A stretch of 10,798 nucleotides of DNA. Origin: an uncultured Campylobacter sp. GTDB lineage: Bacteria; Campylobacterota; Campylobacteria; Campylobacterales; Campylobacteraceae. How positions within the stretch are numbered: the first letter of the stretch is position 1; each line of letters begins with the position of its first letter. Below the pieces are notes generated by a model that saw nothing but the letters and a program-made list of their open reading frames with translations, was not told the origin of the DNA and did no database searches. Position numbers and translations under genes: made by a program. Below are positions 6,227 through 10,798 of this stretch, in pieces. Location of the stretch: contig NZ_CALKTS010000011.1 of NCBI RefSeq assembly GCF_937997595.1, forward strand, positions 1 through 10,798. Direction: 5' to 3'.

Positions 6227-8836
6227 ATGAACGAAACTATTGAAATTTTAACCGATAAAATGCGCTCCGTGCTCGAAAGCAGCGTTTCTTTAGCGATCCA
6301 TTCCAAAAATAGCGAAGTGGGCGTATTGCACATGCTCTGGGCTTTGGTAGCCGACAGCGGCTCGGTGCTAAATCAAATTTTTAATAAATTTAGTATCGAA
6401 AAGACCGCGGTCGAGCTCGAGATCAAAAGCGAAATTTCAAATTTGCCGACCAGCTCAAACGTTACGAAGGAAAACGTGCGAATTTCGCGCGAGCTGATGA
6501 ACTCGCTAGAGGTCGCAAAAGGGCTGATGACGAGCTCGGGCGATAAATTTATCGCCGTAGATACCTGGCTGATCGCAAATTTAAACGCAGATCCGCTAAA
6601 GAAAATTCTATCTAAATTTGCAGATCTTAGCGAGATCAAAAAGGAGCTTGAGGCGCTTCGCGGCGGCAAAAGCATCGATTCGCAAACCGCCGACGAGACG
6701 CTTGAGGCGCTTAGTAAATTCGGCGTCGATCTCACCGCCAAGGCGATCGCGGGCGAGCTCGATCCGGTCATCGGCCGCGACGAGGTGATCTCGCGAATGA
6801 TGCAAATTTTAATCCGTAAAACGAAAAACAACCCGATCCTGCTTGGCGAGCCGGGCGTTGGAAAAACAGCGGTCGTCGAGGGTCTTGCGCAGCTGATTGC
6901 AAAAAAAGAGGTACCGCTCAGCCTGCAAAACAAACGCGTCATAGCGCTTGATATGAGTGCGCTGATCGCTGGCGCGAAGTACCGCGGCGAGTTTGAAGAT
7001 AGACTCAAAGCCGTCATCAACGAAGTCGTAAAAGCCGCGAACGTCGTGCTTTTCATCGACGAAATTCACACCATCGTGGGCGCGGGCGCAAGCGAAGGCT
7101 CGATGGATGCCGCAAATATCCTAAAGCCCGCCCTTGCGCGCGGCGAGCTACATGCGATCGGCGCTACGACGCTGAAAGAGTACCGAAAGTATTTTGAAAA
7201 AGACGCCGCGCTTCAGCGCCGCTTCCAGCCCGTAACGGTCGCGGAACCTAGCGTAAGCGAGGCTACGGCGATCCTGCGCGGCATAAAGGAACGACTAGAG
7301 GTGCATCACAACGTCACCATCACCGATAGCGCGCTTGTGGCGGCTGCAAGGCTAAGCGACCGCTACATCAGCGACAGGTTCTTGCCCGATAAGGCGATCG
7401 ATCTCATTGACGAAGCGGCAGCGGAGCTTAAAATGCAGATCGAAAGCGAGCCAAACGAGCTTGCCAAGGCCAAGCGCGACATCCTCACGCTTCAGGTCGA
7501 AAAGGAAGCCCTTAAGATGGAGGATGACGGCAAAAATGACGAGCGGCTCGCGCAGATCGACAAAGAGATCGAAAATTTAACCGAGCAGAAAAACGCGCTT
7601 CAGGCTAAATTTGAAAACGAAAAGTCCGTATTCGGCGGCATCAGCGAGGAGAAAAAGGCGATTGACAGCCTCAAAAACGAAGCTAGCCTAGCAAGACGCA
7701 ACGGCGATCTTAGCAAGGCTGCCGAGATCGAATACGGCAAGATCCCTGCCGCGCAAGCAAAGGTTAAGGAGCTTGAGGCGAAGTGGGACGCGATGAAAGA
7801 AAACGGCGTGCTTTTGCGAAACCGCGTGGACGAGGAGAGCGTGGCTGAAATTTTAAGCAAATGGACGGGCATCTCGGTAAGTAAAATGCTCTCCTCCGAA
7901 AAGGAGAAATTCCTCCACATCGAGGAGCATCTAAAAGAGAGCGTCGTGGGGCAGGATGAGGCGCTGCACGCCATCGCTCGCGCCGTCAAGCGCAATAAAG
8001 CAGGGCTCGTGAACGAAAACCGCCCGATCGGAAGCTTTTTGTTTTTAGGCCCTACCGGCGTCGGCAAGACCGAGAGCGCAAAGAGCTTAGCTAGGTTTTT
8101 GTTCGACGACGAGCGAGCTATGATCCGCTTTGATATGAGCGAATATATGGAAAAACACAGCGTCAGCCGCCTGCTCGGCGCGCCTCCTGGATACGTGGGC
8201 TACGACGAGGGCGGGCAGCTTACCGAAGCCGTGCGCAGAAAGCCGTATTCAGTGCTGCTTTTTGACGAGATCGAAAAGGCGCACAAGGACGTTTTTAACA
8301 TCCTGCTTGGAATTTTAGACGACGGACGCGCGACCGATAACAAGGGCGTTACGGTCGATTTTAAAAACACGATCATTATCCTAACGAGCAATATCGGCTC
8401 GGCTAAGATTATGGAGCTTGACGCCAAAAATGCGGATAAGCCGCGCGAGATCGCGCTTGCCGAGCGAGAGGAGGCGGTAAAGAGCGAGCTGAAGAATTAT
8501 TTCAAGCCCGAATTTATCAACCGCCTGGACGATATCGTGATCTTCAACGCCCTAAGCGAGGACGATCTTATAAAAATCGTGGGCATTATGTTTAAAAGCC
8601 TGCAAAAAACGCTAGCAAATCGCGGCATTAACGCAAGCCTAAGCGAAAATGCCAAAAAGCTCATCGCCTCGGCGGGCTTTGATATCGAATACGGCGCAAG
8701 ACCGCTACGAAGGGCGCTCTACGATCTGGTGGAGGATAAGATCGCCGATATGATCCTAAGCGACGAGATCAAAACGGGCGATCGGATCGAAATCGGCGCG
8801 CGTGACGGCGAGATCGAGATAAAGAGAGTGAAGTAA
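6227..8836 (+). CDS. clpB: ATP-dependent chaperone ClpB (Hsp100 disaggregase)
   Basis: ClpB is a cytoplasmic hexameric AAA+ machine that, with DnaK, DnaJ and GrpE, pulls proteins out of aggregates after heat stress. The 869-residue length is normal. The N domain spans about 1-145. AAA1 carries Walker A GEPGVGKT at 207-214, Walker B FIDEI with D278 and E279, and arginine fingers R331/R332. The coiled-coil middle domain covers about 400-530 and separates ClpB from ClpA and ClpC. AAA2 carries Walker A GPTGVGKT at 608-615, Walker B LFDEIEKA with D680 and E681, the pore loop GYVGYDEG near 655-662, and R766 in FINRLD. No ClpP-binding loop is evident. The ATG at 6227 has AGGAGA (6215-6220) six bases upstream. 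It is transcribed alone, diverging from the ctpA operon. Confidence 0.98.
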   Translation: MNETIEILTDKMRSVLESSVSLAIHSKNSEVGVLHMLWALVADSGSVLNQIFNKFSIEKTAVELEIKSEISNLPTSSNVTKENVRISRELMNSLEVAKGLMTSSGDKFIAVDTWLIANLNADPLKKILSKFADLSEIKKELEALRGGKSIDSQTADETLEALSKFGVDLTAKAIAGELDPVIGRDEVISRMMQILIRKTKNNPILLGEPGVGKTAVVEGLAQLIAKKEVPLSLQNKRVIALDMSALIAGAKYRGEFEDRLKAVINEVVKAANVVLFIDEIHTIVGAGASEGSMDAANILKPALARGELHAIGATTLKEYRKYFEKDAALQRRFQPVTVAEPSVSEATAILRGIKERLEVHHNVTITDSALVAAARLSDRYISDRFLPDKAIDLIDEAAAELKMQIESEPNELAKAKRDILTLQVEKEALKMEDDGKNDERLAQIDKEIENLTEQKNALQAKFENEKSVFGGISEEKKAIDSLKNEASLARRNGDLSKAAEIEYGKIPAAQAKVKELEAKWDAMKENGVLLRNRVDEESVAEILSKWTGISVSKMLSSEKEKFLHIEEHLKESVVGQDEALHAIARAVKRNKAGLVNENRPIGSFLFLGPTGVGKTESAKSLARFLFDDERAMIRFDMSEYMEKHSVSRLLGAPPGYVGYDEGGQLTEAVRRKPYSVLLFDEIEKAHKDVFNILLGILDDGRATDNKGVTVDFKNTIIILTSNIGSAKIMELDAKNADKPREIALAEREEAVKSELKNYFKPEFINRLDDIVIFNALSEDDLIKIVGIMFKSLQKTLANRGINASLSENAKKLIASAGFDIEYGARPLRRALYDLVEDKIADMILSDEIKTGDRIEIGARDGEIEIKRVK

Positions 8837-8844
8837 AATCGGGC

Positions 8845-8870
8845 GGAATTTATCCTGCAGGGTAAATTCC
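8845..8870 (+). terminator. Inverted repeat after clpB, possible terminator
   Basis: GGAATTTA and TAAATTCC pair as an 8-bp stem, continued through a T/G wobble into the palindrome CCTGCAGG. The hairpin starts eight bases after the clpB stop. No T-run follows, so it may act as a 3'-stabilising hairpin or a weak terminator. Confidence 0.45.
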
Positions 8871-8900
8871 TCGCTTTGGTGGAGTAAATTTGGCGAGGTA

Positions 8901-8933
8901 AATCTAATACTTTATTAATTAATATAAATTGAG
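8901..8933 (+). promoter_or_regulatory. AT-rich leader-like stretch before the CRISPR repeats
   Basis: The 33 bases before the first repeat are almost all A and T (ATTAATTAATATAAATT) and include a TATAAA box at 8923-8928, which would start transcription at about the first base of repeat 1. This is what a CRISPR leader would look like on the side predicted by the repeat orientation. There is no -35 match. Confidence 0.3.
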
Positions 8934-9094
8934 CGGGTAATCTATCCCCTTGGGAATTGAAACCGATGCAAAGGAAAGGGAGAGGGCTAGACAAAGCGCG
9001 TAGAATTCCATCCCGTTGAGAATTGAAACAACGCTTATCTTTTTCCGTTTTTTCCCAAACTTCAGTAGAATTCCATCCCGTTGGAAATTAAAAT
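8934..9094 (+). CRISPR. Eroded mini-CRISPR array, three repeats and two spacers, no cas genes
   Basis: Repeats lie at 8934-8963, 9000-9029 and 9065-9094, all 30 bases; spacers at 8964-8999 (36 bases) and 9030-9064 (35 bases) are unrelated to each other. Repeat 2 reads GTAGAATTCCATCCC, then GTTGAGAATTGAAAC. Repeat 1 matches it at 22 of 30 positions and keeps the 3' end GAATTGAAAC; repeat 3 is identical over the first 19 bases but ends AAATTAAAAT. The 3' ATTGAAAC is the 5' handle common in type I-B and type III systems and fixes the orientation as plus. The majority sequence of the three copies restores a perfect six-base stem (AATTCC with GGAATT). No cas gene lies in the window. Because all copies differ and the last handle is lost, the array is probably inactive. 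A weak fourth copy may start at 9130. The alternative is a non-CRISPR intergenic repeat, since AATTCCAYC also occurs in the tandem array at 900-990. Confidence 0.7.
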
Positions 9095-9129
9095 GCTCTA
9101 TTTAAAATTTCATTTTTCCCTCTCGCATA

Positions 9130-9159
9130 GTAGCATTCTATAGAATTTACCGAGCCGAA
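9130..9159 (+). repeat. Possible fourth, decayed CRISPR repeat
   Basis: GTAGCATTCTAT begins exactly 65 bases after repeat 3, the same period as repeats 2 to 3, and matches the repeat start at 10 of 12 positions. The rest does not match and merges into another dispersed repeat beginning at 9144. If real, it adds a third 35-base spacer at 9095-9129. Confidence 0.35.
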
Positions 9160-9174
9160 TCCTACCCGATAAAA
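9144..9174 (+). repeat. Dispersed repeat, copy 1 (AATTTACCGAGC...GATAAAA)
   Basis: This 31-base stretch shares its first 12 bases exactly with 10206-10217, keeps GAA shortly after, and ends GATAAAA like that copy, allowing one single-base gap. Both copies lie outside genes. It is probably a short intergenic element of this genome. Confidence 0.5.
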
Positions 9175-9406
9175 TTTTTACTGAATAAAATTCTGGGCTT
9201 TAAATTTTAAAATTTATTGAGTGTAATTCCGCATTTCAGAGCTTAGAATTTTAAATTTAAGAAGCAGCGACTTCAAGCTGCGTGGTTCGAAACACGAGGA
9301 TTTTAGATTATAAAATTTAAAAAGGCGGGCAGGATTAGAATTTTAAAATTCGAAGTCGATGATCGAAATTCCAAACCTCGAAACTTGAAATTTCAAATCT
9401 GAAGCG
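9175..9406. other. AT-rich gap without genes
   Basis: No credible protein gene is seen. The stretch holds two exact AATTTTAAAATT palindromes (about 9204 and 9338), several near copies (TAGAATTTTAAATTTAAG, GAAATTTCAAATC), and two small hairpins: GCAGC/GCTGC around GACTTCAA and CGTG/CACG around GTTCGAAA, near 9270-9300. The pair of hairpins looks tRNA-like at first sight but does not fold as a tRNA. Confidence 0.5.
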
Positions 9407-9445
9407 GGGGCAAATTTTAAGGTCATTTCAAAATTTGCCCCTTTT
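9407..9445 (+). terminator. Strong Rho-independent terminator, plus strand
   Basis: GGGGCAAATTTT (9407-9418) pairs perfectly with AAAATTTGCCCC (9430-9441) over an 11-base loop, and TTTT follows at once. The orientation is plus, yet the nearest plus-strand gene, clpB, ended 570 bases earlier, so it may end a non-coding transcript through the CRISPR remnant. It could also stop read-through between the convergent clpB and the minus-strand gene at 9541. Confidence 0.75.
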
Positions 9446-9540
9446 AAATTCACATATCTCGAACTCTATTCATAAAATTTTACATATTAATTTACGCAAA
9501 AATTTGGTCAAAAAAAGATGATCTCATAAACTTATCCGCA

Positions 9541-10173
9541 TTAAATTTTATCTCTTCTTTTTAGAATAAAAACCGCCACGGACGCGATTATTAGCGACGA
9601 TAAAGCGCTTATAATCATTATGCTAAAATTAAAATTTGAGCGATCAAATAGATGACCCAACCAAGTAAAACCCGCTTTTGCTAGGATTATCACAGCTAGC
9701 GGATAAGCATAAAATAAACTTATAAAAAATGCAGATGCGGCGGATATTTTATCCAGCAGAATAAAAGCCTTTATTTTGGAAAATACAAAACAGCAGATGA
9801 TTAGAGGCAAAATTACCGTCGCGCAAAATAGATACAATACCATAGCGCCGAAAATATCGCTTTCGCTATCGCTCGCCTCTTCACGCCACGTTAGTTCAAA
9901 AGCTTTTAAAACGATAGAAAACGGATGCGCGATATCATAACCGCTATATTCCGCCAAAAAAACCGCATCTATGCTGGCAAATATAACGCCCAGGCAGTCT
10001 ATAGTAAAAAAGAGCAAGGCGATCCAGAATAAAATCCTCACCCCTTTTAGCTCAAAACATTTTTTAATGAACTCTTTTATCACCCTAGCCCCTAATTTAT
10101 AGCTTTTAAGATCAATTTGGCTTTTATCGCGTTTCATTTCGGCGCTTTTAAACTCTTTATCGTGATCTCTCAT
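9541..10173 (-). CDS. Four-helix membrane protein of unknown function
   Basis: This is a 210-residue protein with a charged cytoplasmic-type N-terminus (about 1-44, rich in Lys, Asp and Glu) and four hydrophobic helices at about 46-68, 107-131, 143-166 and 182-204, ending KRRDKI. The loop between helices 1 and 2 contains an acidic stretch (EEASDSESD, 98-106). I recognise no family or catalytic motif. A TTG directly precedes the ATG at 10173; GAGG (10184-10187) is seven bases from the TTG and ten from the ATG, so either could be used. The gene follows the small-family gene at 10244 on the same strand with a gap of about 70 bases holding hairpins. A membrane partner in a toxin/immunity or defence locus is possible but unsupported by motif. 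Confidence 0.75.
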   Translation of the reverse strand: MRDHDKEFKSAEMKRDKSQIDLKSYKLGARVIKEFIKKCFELKGVRILFWIALLFFTIDCLGVIFASIDAVFLAEYSGYDIAHPFSIVLKAFELTWREEASDSESDIFGAMVLYLFCATVILPLIICCFVFSKIKAFILLDKISAASAFFISLFYAYPLAVIILAKAGFTWLGHLFDRSNFNFSIMIISALSSLIIASVAVFILKRRDKI

Positions 10174-10185
10174 CAAATTTAAGCC

Positions 10186-10220
10186 TCAGCTACGCTAAAT
10201 TTTAAAATTTACCGAGCTGA
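10186..10220. repeat. Nested inverted repeat around AAATTTTAAAATTT
   Basis: TCAGCT (10186-10191) and AGCTGA (10215-10220) flank the self-complementary AAATTTTAAAATTT (10197-10210), giving a hairpin with one internal loop in the gap between the two minus-strand genes. It lacks a T-run, so it may be processing or attenuation structure rather than a terminator. Confidence 0.5.
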
Positions 10221-10237
10221 ACTCTGATCGGATAAAA
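10206..10237 (+). repeat. Dispersed repeat, copy 2 (AATTTACCGAGC...GATAAAA)
   Basis: Matches 9144-9174: the first 12 bases are identical, GAA follows in register, and both end GATAAAA. It overlaps the right arm of the nested inverted repeat. Confidence 0.5.
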
Positions 10238-10249
10238 AACTATTTATCC
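10230..10249 (+). terminator. Hairpin overlapping the stop of the 10244 gene
   Basis: GGATAAA (10230-10236) pairs with TTTATCC (10243-10249) over a six-base loop, and TTTTC follows on the plus strand. No plus-strand gene lies upstream, and on the minus strand there is no T-run after the stem, so its role is unclear. Confidence 0.3.
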
Positions 10250-10696
10250 TTTTCTTGCATCTATCAACGTGACTTTATAATTCTCACCTTGCTTATATAA
10301 TCCATCAAGCCCAAATACTATAAGTTGCTCTTTTAAAAGCGAAAAAATTTCGTCTACTGATATTTTTTCGCTACCATTTGGCGCTATTGACAATACTTTC
10401 CAGACTTTATCATATTGGATGCCTGAAACTTTTTCATCTAATCCATAATCAAGAACGATGTCAAATATATCACCTTTATAATAGAATTTCCACATTGCTT
10501 TTGATAGATATGCGTGGTCTATCTCTGGATCATTAAATAATTGAGTTTTCATAATCCAACAATCCAGTTTTTTATCTATAACCCAACTCTTATGACTTGG
10601 TAGTGTTTTATATAATGGATTGTACTTATAGTAAATATCACTAAGTCCATACTTCTCATCATCCTCTTTGGTGATGATCGCATTTTCAAACGCCAT
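10244..10696 (-). CDS. Small paralogous protein of unknown function (150 aa), third family member
   Basis: This 150-residue soluble protein shares its layout with the genes at 206-691 and 1-190: MAF opening, KEDDEKYGL at 10-18 (compare KEDIKKYDL), WVIDKK at 38-43 (compare WCIDRE), a tryptophan soon after, YYKGDIFDIVL at 72-82 (compare HYRGKDIEIDL), a helix with LLKEQLIVF, and a final strand YKVTLI. It is clearly more distant from the other two than they are from each other. The ATG at 10696 has AAGGAG (10703-10708) six bases upstream. It follows the end of another gene by 17 bases and should be co-transcribed with it. The gene is AT-rich. Function is unknown; its place right after another gene's end suits an immunity protein for a toxin, which is inference. 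Confidence 0.85.
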   Translation of the reverse strand: MAFENAIITKEDDEKYGLSDIYYKYNPLYKTLPSHKSWVIDKKLDCWIMKTQLFNDPEIDHAYLSKAMWKFYYKGDIFDIVLDYGLDEKVSGIQYDKVWKVLSIAPNGSEKISVDEIFSLLKEQLIVFGLDGLYKQGENYKVTLIDARKG

Positions 10697-10713
10697 CTTC
10701 TTCTCCTTAAAAT

Positions 10714-10798
10714 TTAATGTTTAAAAATTATATCTACAACGTGTTTATATTCGCTTATATGCTCGTAGATATCGCCTTCGCTTTTAGTGCCCAGCTTT
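10714..10798 (-). CDS. C-terminal end of an unidentified gene (cut by window edge)
   Basis: The last 27 codons of a minus-strand gene are visible: KLGTKSEGDIYEHISEYKHVVDIIFKH and a TAA at 10714-10716. The frame is open to the window edge, and the stop lies 17 bases before the start of the next gene, whose ribosome site sits in the gap. The tail is charged and probably helical then strand. It is too short to name. If the downstream gene is an immunity protein, this would be the end of its toxin; equally, it could be another small accessory protein. Confidence 0.55.
   Translation of the reverse strand, partial: KLGTKSEGDIYEHISEYKHVVDIIFKH

Noticed and set aside
6373..7056. 227-residue minus-strand open frame inside clpB
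   Set aside because: It is serine-rich mirror coding of the clpB reading frame; clpB has intact motifs throughout.
8868..8898. A further CRISPR repeat one period upstream of repeat 1
   Set aside because: The sequence at the expected place shows no meaningful match to the repeat, and the leader-like AT stretch follows it.
9265..9305. tRNA-like pair of hairpins with GTTCGAAA and a CTTCAA loop, resembling parts of a selenocysteine tRNA
   Set aside because: The T-arm has an eight-base loop with CGTG/CACG closing, the anticodon-like loop has eight bases, and no acceptor or D stem can be formed from the flanking sequence.
9510..9540. T-rich run after the membrane protein gene as a minus-strand terminator
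   Set aside because: Seven T residues are present, but no stable stem precedes them.

Overview
The window looks like chromosome of a Campylobacter. The core gene order (clpB diverging from an S41 protease gene, then purC, purS, purQ, a periplasmic protein and plsC) matches the block I recall from C. jejuni (Cj0509c, Cj0511-Cj0516). The core genes are richer in G+C than C. jejuni, and gaps are full of AATTTTAAAATT palindromes, which suggests a non-thermophilic, oral-type species such as C. gracilis or a relative. That species guess is inference; no rRNA or tRNA is present to confirm it.

Layout. Positions 1-691 (minus strand) hold two AT-rich tandem genes for small paralogous proteins of unknown function. 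Positions 692-1135 are a gene-free gap with a 26-bp perfect palindrome and a degenerate tandem array of about 35 bp. Positions 1136-6037 form one tight minus-strand operon, transcribed ctpA-like, purC, purS, purQ, SH3-type membrane protein, plsC. Its junctions are overlaps or gaps of 3-10 bases, and two starts are TTG. Positions 6038-6226 are a divergent control region with a consensus sigma-70 promoter for clpB and an HspR-type inverted repeat over its -35 element. Positions 6227-8836 encode full-length ClpB on the plus strand.

Positions 8837-9540 contain no protein gene. They hold an eroded mini-CRISPR array (three recognisable 30-base repeats, perhaps a fourth, with 35-36-base spacers and no cas genes) and, further on, a strong plus-strand terminator hairpin. 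Positions 9541-10173 encode a four-helix membrane protein of unknown function. Positions 10244-10696 encode a third member of the small family seen at the left edge, preceded at 10714-10798 by the last 27 codons of another gene. A gene end followed by a small soluble protein with duplicated relatives nearby resembles a polymorphic toxin/immunity layout, but the window does not prove it.

Functionally, PurC, PurS and PurQ act in de novo purine synthesis (PurL must be elsewhere). PlsC makes phosphatidic acid for membranes, the S41 protease and SH3-type protein act in the cell envelope, and ClpB rescues aggregated proteins under heat stress. The edges and the 8.8-10.8 kb stretch are accessory DNA: AT-rich, repeat-laden and holding genes of unknown function.
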